Assembly: GCF_900116205.1 (NCBI RefSeq)
Contig: NZ_FOZS01000003.1
Location: 248,001 to 312,000 of the forward strand
Direction of reading: 5' to 3'
DNA from: Halostagnicola kamekurae
GTDB lineage: Archaea; Halobacteriota; Halobacteria; Halobacteriales; Natrialbaceae
DNA length: 64,000 nt
Below, one piece after another: positions 25,623-33,270 of the stretch (its first letter is position 1; each line of letters opens with the position of its first letter). A model generated the notes under the pieces. The model was given only the letters and a program-made list of their open reading frames with translations. It was not told the origin of the DNA and ran no database searches. The position numbers were made by a program, and so were the translations under genes.

Positions 25623-26429
25623 CTACTGGCCCGTAAACTCGGGGTCGCGCCCCTCGAGGAACGCGTCGATCCCCTCGTCCTTGTCGTCGGTCGCGAACAG
25701 TTGCACGAACAGTTCGGCCTCGTAGTCCAGTCCCTCCTCGAGCCCCATCCGGGAACTGGCCTTGACGGCGTTCTTGGCGAACTCGAGGGCGATCGGGCTC
25801 TTCGACGCCATCTTCCCGGCGAGGTCGTCCACCCGCTCGTCGAGGTCGTCCGTCTCGAGCACCTCGTCGACGAGACCGATCTCGCGGGCCTCTTCGGCGT
25901 CGATCAGCTCGCCGGAGAGAATCAGCCGCATCGCCTGTCCCTCGCCGACGAGGCGGGTGAGCCGCTGCGTGCCGCCGCCGCCGGGGATGATGCCGAGGTT
26001 GATCTCCGGCTGGCCGAGCTTCGAGCCGGCTTCGGCGATTCGTACGTCACAGGCCTGTGCGAGTTCGCAGCCGCCGCCGAGGGCGTGGCCGTTGATCCGG
26101 GCGATCACGGGAATCGACGCGTCGTCGACGGTCTCGTAGACTCGCGGGCGCTCGCTCGCCTCGCGCTGCTCGACGACGCCGCGCTCTCGAAACTCGGTCA
26201 CGTCCGCGCCTGCTACGAACGATCCCGAACCATCGCCGCCGGTGAGGACGAGAACCCGGACGTCGTCGTCCCCATCGGCCGCCGCCACGGCGTCCTTGAG
26301 TTCGGTCCGAACCTGACCGTTGAGCGCGTTTCGGGCGTCCGGGCGCTCGATCGCGACCGTCGCGACCCGATCGGCGCGGGTGCCGACCTCGACCGACAGC
26401 AGGTCGTAGTCGTCTTCGAGTTCACTCAT
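25623..26429 (-). CDS. Enoyl-CoA hydratase (canonical, both catalytic Glu present)
   Basis: 268 residues. It has the oxyanion loop FVAGADVTEF (71-80), GHALGGGCELAQACD with Glu 122 and LGQPEINLGIIPGGGGTQRL with Glu 142, the textbook hydratase pair. It adds water to 2-enoyl-CoA for beta-oxidation or the PaaF step. The ATG at 26429 overlaps the stop of the 3-hydroxyacyl-CoA dehydrogenase gene by 8 bases (ATGAGTGA); a GTG at 26438 adds three residues. It is the last gene of the leftward thiolase, DUF35-fusion, dehydrogenase, hydratase operon. Confidence 0.9.
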   Translation of the reverse strand: MSELEDDYDLLSVEVGTRADRVATVAIERPDARNALNGQVRTELKDAVAAADGDDDVRVLVLTGGDGSGSFVAGADVTEFRERGVVEQREASERPRVYETVDDASIPVIARINGHALGGGCELAQACDVRIAEAGSKLGQPEINLGIIPGGGGTQRLTRLVGEGQAMRLILSGELIDAEEAREIGLVDEVLETDDLDERVDDLAGKMASKSPIALEFAKNAVKASSRMGLEEGLDYEAELFVQLFATDDKDEGIDAFLEGRDPEFTGQ

Positions 26430-27312
26430 CGGCCTCACCCCAGTCGCCGCTCGTTCCGACGCGCTCGCCGTCCTCCCAGACGTAGAACCCCTCGCCCGAT
26501 TTCTTCCCGAGGTTCCCCGCTCGAACCTTCCGGCGGAGCGTCTGGGGCGGCTTGAACCGCTCGCCGAGTTCCTCGCGGAGGTGTTCGGCGATGTGGAGCC
26601 GAACGTCGAGCCCGACGTGGTCGGTCAACTCGAGCGGTCCCATCGGATAGCCGTAGCCGATCTTCATCGCCTCGTCGATGTCCGCCGGGCTGGCGACGCC
26701 CTCCTCGACCATTCGGATCGCCTCGAGGCCGGTCGCGACGCCGAGGCGCGAGGACGCGAAGCCAGCGGTGTCCCGGACGACAACCGCCTCCTTCTCGAGG
26801 TCCTCGACGTACTCGACGGCGAACGATTCCGTGCGGTCGTCGGTCTGTTCGGCGACGACGATCTCGACCAGATCCATGATGTGCGGCGGATTGAAGAAGT
26901 GGAGGCCGATCGCTCGCTCCGGACGCTCGAGCGCGCTCGCCATCTCGGTCACCGACAGCGAAGAGGTGTTCGACGCGACGACCGTCTCCTCGTCCGCGGC
27001 GGCCTCGACGTCCGCGAAGACCTCCTGTTTCAGGTCCATGTCCTCGGGAACCGCCTCGACGACGAGGTCGGCGCCGTCGACAGCCGCCTCGAGGTCGGTC
27101 GTCCCCTCGATGCGCCCGAGCGTGGCTTCCATCTCGGCTTCGGTGACTTTGTCCCGGTCGACGCCGCCCTGCAGGTTGTCGCGGATGCCCTCGAGCCCGT
27201 CCTCGACGAACGCTTCTTCGACGTCCCTGAGAACGACATCGTGGCCCGCCATCGCGGAGACCTGCGCGATTCCGTGGCCCATACTTCCAGCTCCGAGTAC
27301 CGTAATTTGCAT
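26422..27312 (-). CDS. 3-hydroxyacyl-CoA dehydrogenase
   Basis: 296 residues, the normal length of a single-function enzyme. Rossmann motif GAGSMGHGIAQ (7-17), then ASNTSSLSVTEMASALERPERAIGLHFFNPPHIMDLVEIV (about 115-155) with the catalytic His in LHFFNPP, and a C-terminal helical domain with GYPMGPLELTDHVGLD. It oxidises 3-hydroxyacyl-CoA with NAD(P)+, the PaaH-type step. ATG at 27312. It lies 38 bases after the HMG-CoA-synthase-like fusion gene and overlaps the hydratase gene. Confidence 0.92.
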   Translation of the reverse strand: MQITVLGAGSMGHGIAQVSAMAGHDVVLRDVEEAFVEDGLEGIRDNLQGGVDRDKVTEAEMEATLGRIEGTTDLEAAVDGADLVVEAVPEDMDLKQEVFADVEAAADEETVVASNTSSLSVTEMASALERPERAIGLHFFNPPHIMDLVEIVVAEQTDDRTESFAVEYVEDLEKEAVVVRDTAGFASSRLGVATGLEAIRMVEEGVASPADIDEAMKIGYGYPMGPLELTDHVGLDVRLHIAEHLREELGERFKPPQTLRRKVRAGNLGKKSGEGFYVWEDGERVGTSGDWGEADE

Positions 27313-27350
27313 ACGAAATCAATCTCGAGTATCGATGAAAAACCTTCCTA

Positions 27351-28766
27351 TCAATCAGTCGGTTCGAACTTCGCGCCGTACCGGGGAACCCCTTCCTGCG
27401 TGTAGATCCGCCGAATCGTCGCCGTAACGGTGTCACCGACCGAGACCGACTCGGGATCCGCGTCGGTGACCTGCGCGGGCAGTGTGATCGTCCCTTCCTC
27501 GGCCTCGAGCGCGACGATCGCGACCGCGTACGCGCCGTCGCGTTGCTGCTGTTCTGCGAACTCCGGCGGCGCGCCGCCCTGTCCGATCGCGGTCACGGCG
27601 CGAACGGTGCCGGTCCGGGGCGCTTCGAACTCGTCGAACTCGACGCGGGCGTGGCACTCCTGGCAGGCGCCCTCGGGCGGGAACGTCACGCCGCCGCACT
27701 CGGGACAGGACCCGGCCACGAGGCGGTAGCGCTGCTCGAGCGAGCCCTGCCAGTTCGGCAGGCTGACGTTCGCGCCGCCGCCGGAGACCTCGCCGTCGAC
27801 GACGTAGCCGCGCTCGCGGAGGTAGGCGGCGTAGGAGATCGGCTCCGCCGCCTCGAGTTCCTCGAGGCCCGGCACCGAAAGGGTGCCCCGGAAGGCGAAC
27901 GCGGCCGCGCTGCCCCCGCCGAAGAAGGCGGCGAGCGAGAGCCCGCTCCCGGCGTCCCCGCCATCGGAAAGCGCCGAGAGCAGTCCGATCGGAACGGTCG
28001 CGGCCCCCGCGTCGCCGATGCGGTCGGCGACGGTTCCCGCCGCCACGGCCTCGCCCGAAATCGGTAGGTCCCCCGCGGCGCGGTAGGGAAACGCGCCGTC
28101 CCGCTGGTGAATCGCCGCGCCGGTCGCCGTCTCCGGGTCGACCTCGAGCGAGTCCACCGCGCTGGTGACGGCCTCGCGGACCGCGTCGCGCTCGTAGGTC
28201 GTGATCCCGAGCGCGTCGACCGTCCGAGTCCCGCGCTCGCGGAACCGGACGCCCGGCGTCTCGTCGCTGTGCCAGGCGCTGTCTGCGATCTCGACCGCCG
28301 GATCGTCGCCGACGACGAACGCGGCGGCACCCGCACCGAACGGGTGGTCGGCATCGGCGGGCTCACCCTTGGGGCAATCGGCCGCGACGACGAGCGCCGT
28401 CCCGTCGGCGTCGAGCGCCCTCGAGAGCGCTTCGGCTCCGGCCGCGGTGTGCTGGGTGGCAGTCGCCGTCGTGACCTGTGCGGGGAGATCGAGCGCCCGC
28501 ACCAATCGCGGAACGAAGTCGCCCTCGGCGAGCGGCGGCGTCGTCGTCGCGGCCGCCACAACGTCGATGGCCGACCGCTCTCGAGACGCGCTCTCGAGCG
28601 CCCGCTCGGCCGCTTCGACGGCCATCGTCAGCGTGTCCTCGTCGGCGGCGGGGACCGCCTTCTGCTCGACCCCGGAGGCGTGGCTCGTTCCCCACGCGGA
28701 CTCGAGTTCGTCGCTCGAGAGGCGGTATCGGGGGACGTAGACCCCGGCGGCGACGATTCCGCTCAT
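27351..28766 (-). CDS. HMG-CoA-synthase-like protein fused to a DUF35 zinc-ribbon/OB-fold, nucleophilic Cys missing
   Basis: 471 residues. Residues 1-300 follow the thiolase-superfamily HMG-CoA synthase fold (VAAGVYVPRYRLSSDEL at the start). At the nucleophile site archaeal HMG-CoA synthases read QACxGA; here it reads QHTAAGAEAL, putting Thr 107 where Cys is needed. Residues 340-471 are a DUF35 unit: a zinc ribbon with Cys 354, 357, 368 and 371, then an OB-fold. In archaea DUF35 proteins bridge acetoacetyl-CoA thiolase and HMG-CoA synthase. The adjacent thiolase gene overlaps by 4 bases, suggesting a thiolase complex with a non-catalytic or altered partner. Confidence 0.8.
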   Translation of the reverse strand: MSGIVAAGVYVPRYRLSSDELESAWGTSHASGVEQKAVPAADEDTLTMAVEAAERALESASRERSAIDVVAAATTTPPLAEGDFVPRLVRALDLPAQVTTATATQHTAAGAEALSRALDADGTALVVAADCPKGEPADADHPFGAGAAAFVVGDDPAVEIADSAWHSDETPGVRFRERGTRTVDALGITTYERDAVREAVTSAVDSLEVDPETATGAAIHQRDGAFPYRAAGDLPISGEAVAAGTVADRIGDAGAATVPIGLLSALSDGGDAGSGLSLAAFFGGGSAAAFAFRGTLSVPGLEELEAAEPISYAAYLRERGYVVDGEVSGGGANVSLPNWQGSLEQRYRLVAGSCPECGGVTFPPEGACQECHARVEFDEFEAPRTGTVRAVTAIGQGGAPPEFAEQQQRDGAYAVAIVALEAEEGTITLPAQVTDADPESVSVGDTVTATIRRIYTQEGVPRYGAKFEPTD

Positions 28767-29941
28767 GCCGATCCCTCCGCGTCTTCTTTCTCGAAGATGT
28801 GGACGGTCGCCCCGCCCCCGCTTCCGCCGACGTTGTGCGTGAGGCCGTACTTCGGATCGTCGACCTGAACGTGTGCCTCGCCTCGGAGCTGGTCGAACGC
28901 CTCGACGATCTGGCCGGTGCCGGTCGCACCGATGGGGTGGCCCTTCGATTTCAGCCCGCCGCTGGTGTTCGTCGGCAACTCGCCGTCGGGATCGGTCACG
29001 CCCTCCCGGAGGAGTCTGCCGGCCTCGCCCCGGTCACAGAAGCCGAGGTCCTCGTAGGCGAGCAGTTCGGCGATGGCGAAACAGTCGTGGACCTCCGCGA
29101 AGTCGAGGTCGTCGGGGCCGATTCCGGCCGCCTCGTAAGCCGCTTCTCCCGCTCGCGTGCTCGCGGGGACCGACGTCAGCGAGCCGCGCTGGAAGAGCCC
29201 GACGCGGCCGCTCGAGGCCCCGCAGCCGGCGACGCGGATCGGCGTGTCGGCGTGCTCTCTCGCCACCTCCTCGCTCGCGACGAGCACGGCGCTCGCCCCG
29301 TCGGTCGTCGGACAGCAGTGATAGAGATTGAGCGGGTCCGCGACCGCCGGCGCGGAGACCGCGTCCTCGAGCGAACACTCGAACCCGAGGTGCGCTTTGG
29401 GGTTTTGCGCGCCGTTGGCGTGGTTTTTCACCGCGACGCGGCTCAGGTCCTCGACGGTCGTGTCGTACTCGTCCATGTGGGCGCTTGCCATCTGCGCGTA
29501 GACGCCCGCGAAGGTGGTCCCGCTCGTTCGCTCCCACTCGGTCTCGCCGCTGACGCCGAGCCACCAGCGGGTGTGATCGGAACTCGCGTCGGTCATCACT
29601 TCGTAGCCGCCCGCCAGCGCGACGTCGGCCATTCCCGACCGGATGGCCGTGACCGCCTGGCGGAACGCGTAGCCGCTCGCGGCGCAGGCGTTCTCGACGC
29701 GGCTCGTGGGGATCCCGTGGAGGCCGACGTGTTCGGTGACCGCGGGCCCCGAGAGCCCGATCTGTCGGCCGCCGACGCCGAGCGTTCCGAGGAAGGCCTC
29801 GTCGATCGACTCCGGTGAGAGTGGCGATTCCACGCTGTCCATCGCCGCGTCGAAGGCGTCGTCGAACAGCGACAGGTACGTTTCGTCCGGAAACGAGCCG
29901 AACGACGACTGACCCGCCCCGAGGACGTATGCATCTCGCAT
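28763..29941 (-). CDS. Thiolase-family acyl-CoA acetyltransferase (SCP2-type)
   Basis: 392 residues. The nucleophile motif is SRVENACAASG, with Cys 86. The C-terminal half has the EVHDCFAIAEL and SKGHPIGATGTGQIVE histidine motifs, ending with NVGGSGG. It fits the archaeal/SCP-x thiolase branch, which cleaves 3-oxoacyl-CoA with CoA (PaaJ-type step) or performs related C-C chemistry when paired with DUF35 proteins. The ATG at 29941 has a TATA-like TCTATAAGG about 28 bases upstream, giving a leaderless transcript. It is the first gene of the four-gene beta-oxidation operon and overlaps the next gene by 4 bases. Confidence 0.88.
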   Translation of the reverse strand: MRDAYVLGAGQSSFGSFPDETYLSLFDDAFDAAMDSVESPLSPESIDEAFLGTLGVGGRQIGLSGPAVTEHVGLHGIPTSRVENACAASGYAFRQAVTAIRSGMADVALAGGYEVMTDASSDHTRWWLGVSGETEWERTSGTTFAGVYAQMASAHMDEYDTTVEDLSRVAVKNHANGAQNPKAHLGFECSLEDAVSAPAVADPLNLYHCCPTTDGASAVLVASEEVAREHADTPIRVAGCGASSGRVGLFQRGSLTSVPASTRAGEAAYEAAGIGPDDLDFAEVHDCFAIAELLAYEDLGFCDRGEAGRLLREGVTDPDGELPTNTSGGLKSKGHPIGATGTGQIVEAFDQLRGEAHVQVDDPKYGLTHNVGGSGGGATVHIFEKEDAEGSA

Positions 29942-30143
29942 GGGTGGGGATAGCTGCCCCGGTCCCTTATAGATGACTCCCGATCGACGCGACGGCTCGT
30001 CCGCGGGCGCGGCCGAATCGAACGAACCGCGAGATCGCTTCGGCGACTCCGACATCCCTTCGGTGACTTCGATTGCGGTATCGGTTCGGAGCCGCACAGT
30101 TCGACGCGACCACACCCTTTTTATCGGATCGCACAGAAGGGCT

Positions 30144-31601
30144 ATGCGTATGAGTTACAGCGGACCGACAGACCTGTTCATCGACGGCGAGTGGATCGAC
30201 GCCGAAGACGGCGAGACGTTTTCGACCGAGGATCCGGCGACCGAAGAGACCTACGCGACCATCGCGCAGGCGGGAGCGGCCGACGTCGACAGCGCGGTTG
30301 CCGCGGCGTCCGACGCGGTCGAGCGCGACAGCGATTGGCGCTCGCTCGACCCGCGCGAACGCGGCCGACGGCTCGATGCCATGGCGGACGCCATCGAATC
30401 GATGTCCGACGAGATCATCCGCGTCGAGTCTCGAGACAACGGCAAGACGCCGTTCGAGGCCTCGCTGGACGTGGAGATGGTCGTCGACACCTTCCGGTAC
30501 TACGCCGGCTGGGCCGACAAGATTCAGGGCGACGAGGTGCCCGTTCCCGGCGACCGGCTGAACTACACCGTTCGGGAGCCAGTAGGCGTGACGGGCCACG
30601 TCATCCCGTGGAACTATCCCTTCCAGCTCGCCGGGCGGAGCCTCGCACCCGCGCTGGCCTGCGGGAACACGGCCGTCCTCAAACCCTCGAGCACGACGCC
30701 GCTGTCGGCGCTGTACTACGCGGTCGCGGCCGAAGAGGCGGGCCTCCCCGACGGCGTGTTGAACGTCGTCCCCGGTCGCGGCTCCACCGCCGGAAACAGA
30801 CTCGTCGAACACCCCGACGTCGACCACATCGCGTTCACGGGCAGCACCGGCGTCGGGAAGGGCGTCATGGAGCAGGCGTCCCAGAACGTGACCGGCGTGA
30901 CCCTCGAGCTGGGTGGGAAGGGTCCGAACATCGTCTTCCCGGACGCCGACCTCGAGGCCGCCGCCGCGGGCTGTCACTACGGAATCTTCATGAACGCCGG
31001 CCAGATGTGCTGGGCGGGTTCGCGCCTGCTCGTCCACGAATCGGTCCACGACGAGGTCGTCGAGCAGGTCGTCGAACGCGCCGAAGCGACGCCGCTCGGG
31101 AGCGGTATCGACGACGACGGCCGAATGGGGCCGACGGTCAGCGAGAGCCAGCAGGAGGAGGTCCTCGAGTACATCGAGAGCGGGAAGGAAGAAGGCGCGA
31201 CGGTCGCGACCGGCGGGGGCGTTCCCGCGGACAGAGACGTCGGTCACTTCGTCGAACCGACCGTGTTCACCGACGTGGAAAACGATATGACGATCGCTCG
31301 AGAGGAGATCTTCGGCCCGGTGCTTTCGGTCATCGAGTTTAGCGACCGCGAGGAGGCGATCGAGATCGCCAACGACTCGCCGTACGGCCTCATGGCCGGT
31401 ATCTGGACGTCCGACCTGCAGACCGCCCACGGCGTGGCCGATTCGCTCGACTACGGCATGGTCAGCGTCAACGAGTATCCGGTCACCCAGCCCCAGACCC
31501 CCTTCGGCGGGTTCAAACAGAGCGGCCGCGGCCGCGAGCAGGGAACCGAAGCGATCCACGAGTACACCCAGACGAAGAACGTCAACGTGAACCTCGAGTG
31601 A
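30144..31601 (+). CDS. NAD(P)-dependent aldehyde dehydrogenase
   Basis: About 485 residues of the classic ALDH family. WNYPFQLAGRSLAPALACGNTAVLKPS is the cofactor region, FTGSTGVGK the glycine loop, LELGGKGPNIV carries the general-base Glu and GQMCWAGSRL the catalytic Cys. It oxidises an aldehyde to the acid. In the Paa route this could replace the ALDH half of PaaZ, since no PaaZ fusion is present; closeness to betaine/aryl-aldehyde enzymes is equally possible. ATG at 30144 (or 30150) is chosen because a TATA-like TTTTTTAT lies about 25 bases before it; a longer frame upstream is not ALDH-like. Confidence 0.9.
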   Translation: MRMSYSGPTDLFIDGEWIDAEDGETFSTEDPATEETYATIAQAGAADVDSAVAAASDAVERDSDWRSLDPRERGRRLDAMADAIESMSDEIIRVESRDNGKTPFEASLDVEMVVDTFRYYAGWADKIQGDEVPVPGDRLNYTVREPVGVTGHVIPWNYPFQLAGRSLAPALACGNTAVLKPSSTTPLSALYYAVAAEEAGLPDGVLNVVPGRGSTAGNRLVEHPDVDHIAFTGSTGVGKGVMEQASQNVTGVTLELGGKGPNIVFPDADLEAAAAGCHYGIFMNAGQMCWAGSRLLVHESVHDEVVEQVVERAEATPLGSGIDDDGRMGPTVSESQQEEVLEYIESGKEEGATVATGGGVPADRDVGHFVEPTVFTDVENDMTIAREEIFGPVLSVIEFSDREEAIEIANDSPYGLMAGIWTSDLQTAHGVADSLDYGMVSVNEYPVTQPQTPFGGFKQSGRGREQGTEAIHEYTQTKNVNVNLE

Positions 31602-31712
31602 GGTCGGTCTCGGGGCAACACCGGGAACGGGCGAGCGCCGGCGTCGGCCCGGCGCGGCGCTGAACCCGATTCTCGGGACTTTTATGGTGATGTGTCTCGC
31701 GTATTCGACCGT

Positions 31713-32873
31713 ATGACTCTCATTGAGAACGTCCTCTCAGAGGAGCACCGAGAGATCCGGGATCGAGCGGCGAACTTCACCGCGGACGTCGTCGAACCGG
31801 AAGCCGAGCGAATCGAACGGACCGACGAGTTCCCGCGTGAGGTACTCGAGCAGGCGGGCGAACGCGGCATCCTCGGGATCTTGCTCCCGGAAGCCTACGG
31901 CGGGGAAGATTCCGATTTCCTCTCGTACTGTCTCGCGATCGAGCAGATCGCACAGGTCAGCGGGGCGGTCGCCGAGTCGATTCACGGCCACACCTTCGCG
32001 GCGCTGCCCATCGCGACCTTCGGCACCGAAGAACAGAAAGAGACGCATCTCGAGGCGATGGTACGCGGCGAATCGATCGGATCGATGTTGCTGACCGAAC
32101 CCGACGCCGGCAGTTCACCGACCGAACTGTCGACCGTGGCGACGGAACGCGACGACGGCGACGGCTACCGGCTCAGCGGCGAGAAGTCCTTCGGGACCAA
32201 CGCCGGCGTCGCGGACGTCCACCTCGTGGTCGCCCGCAAGCAGCCGACGCCGGAAGACGGCCACGGCGTGAGCGTCTTTCTGGCCCCCGGCGTCGACGAA
32301 CGAGACGGATTCACCTTCGACCGCGTAGAGTTCATGGGCATGCGCGGGCACGTCACGGGCGACTCGACGCTCGAGGACGTGCCGGTCGACCGCTCGGCGC
32401 TCCTCGGCGAGGTCGGGCAGGGCTTTCGAATTGCCATGGGAACGATCGATATGGCTCGAACCGGACTCGGTGCGATCGGGACGGGAATCGCCACCGCGGC
32501 GTTCGAGGAAGCCCTCGAGTACGCCGGTGACCGCGAACAGGGCGGCAAAGCGGTCGGCGAGTACCAGGCGGTGCAGGTGCTCGTCGCCGAGATGGACGCC
32601 CGACTCGACGGCGCGCGCCACCTCGTCTACGACTCCGCGGCGTCGATCGCAGCCGACGACGCCAGTACGCGCCAGTCGAGCAAGGCGAAGTACGTCGCGA
32701 GCGACACCGCCGAGTTCGTCACCCGGAACGCAATTCAGGTCCACGGTGGGAAGGGCTACCAGACCGATCTCCCGCTCGAGCGCTACTACCGAGACGCCAA
32801 GATCCTGAGTATCATCGGCGGCACGACGGAGATTCAAAAGACGACCGTCGCGAGCGACGCCCTCGGTCTGTAA
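31713..32873 (+). CDS. Acyl-CoA dehydrogenase
   Basis: 386 residues, three-domain ACAD pattern: helical N-terminus, SMLLTEPDAGSSPTELSTVA (FAD/substrate loop, about 120-140) and the C-terminal VHGGKGYQTDLPLERYYRDAKILSIIGGTTEIQK. The usual catalytic Glu region is YRDAKILSIIGGTTEI. It introduces a 2,3 double bond into acyl-CoA, passing electrons to ETF. A TATA-like CTTTTATGG lies about 30 bases before the ATG at 31713. It is a single-gene unit following the ALDH gene and forms the right end of the aromatic island. Confidence 0.9.
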   Translation: MTLIENVLSEEHREIRDRAANFTADVVEPEAERIERTDEFPREVLEQAGERGILGILLPEAYGGEDSDFLSYCLAIEQIAQVSGAVAESIHGHTFAALPIATFGTEEQKETHLEAMVRGESIGSMLLTEPDAGSSPTELSTVATERDDGDGYRLSGEKSFGTNAGVADVHLVVARKQPTPEDGHGVSVFLAPGVDERDGFTFDRVEFMGMRGHVTGDSTLEDVPVDRSALLGEVGQGFRIAMGTIDMARTGLGAIGTGIATAAFEEALEYAGDREQGGKAVGEYQAVQVLVAEMDARLDGARHLVYDSAASIAADDASTRQSSKAKYVASDTAEFVTRNAIQVHGGKGYQTDLPLERYYRDAKILSIIGGTTEIQKTTVASDALGL

Positions 32874-33010
32874 CACAAACTCGGGGTCTGTGCCACACAC
32901 CGACTGCTCTGTTTTCGGTCCGGGTCCGATGGACTCGATCAGGTCGTTCGACGAGCGATTCGGTTAGCGAACGCACTCGCTCGTTCGCCGTCCGACGCCT
33001 TATCGAAGGT

Positions 33011-33029
33011 GTATACGGGGACCGTATAC
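33011..33029. promoter_or_regulatory. GTATAC-N7-GTATAC element C
   Basis: Two perfect GTATAC hexamers separated by GGGGACC. Identical geometry to elements A and D. Confidence 0.5.
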
Positions 33030-33116
33030 AAACTCATCAATACGGGACGAGCGATCAGTTCTCGCGTCGGTGTGAGGGGCCGCTCCCTTCCAGACTGCCG
33101 GCTGTGTTCTCCCTCT

Positions 33117-33136
33117 TTACACGAATACCAGTGTAA
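33117..33136. promoter_or_regulatory. TTACAC-N8-GTGTAA perfect dyad
   Basis: A perfect six-base-arm dyad with GAATACCA between the arms. It corresponds to the weaker dyad at 13397-13416 and, like it, is flanked by two GTATAC-type elements. Confidence 0.45.
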
Positions 33137-33168
33137 TTTATCGCGTGTTTTAGTCGATCGTTGTCGTG

Positions 33169-33187
33169 GTATACGTTACCTGTATAC
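33169..33187. promoter_or_regulatory. GTATAC-N7-GTATAC element D
   Basis: Two perfect GTATAC hexamers separated by GTTACCT. On the minus strand, elements C and D are both preceded by GATGAGT. Confidence 0.5.
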
Positions 33188-33270
33188 TCATCGCTCGATA
33201 GGCTCATCTGTGCGCTCTCGCTCTCGTCGACTCACCTCGAAGAACGCGCTCGAAGGAACCGGTCTTCGAC

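Larger units (their letters stand above)
32874..33270. other. Gene-free stretch with two GTATAC-N7-GTATAC elements
   Basis: About 400 bases between two convergent gene ends (acyl-CoA dehydrogenase and transducer). No credible open frame was found. It repeats the layout seen at 13.3-13.5 kb: a GTATAC-type element (33011-33029), a TTACAC-N8-GTGTAA dyad (33117-33136) and a second GTATAC-type element (33169-33187). Regulatory elements between convergent stops are unexpected and suggest an unannotated transcript. Confidence 0.5.

Noticed and set aside
27351-28766. Mevalonate-pathway HMG-CoA synthase
   Set aside because: The nucleophilic Cys is replaced by Thr and the gene sits in a beta-oxidation operon.
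29967-31559. A 530-codon minus-strand frame across the aldehyde dehydrogenase gene
   Set aside because: It is antisense to a complete ALDH with intact catalytic Glu and Cys, and resembles no family.
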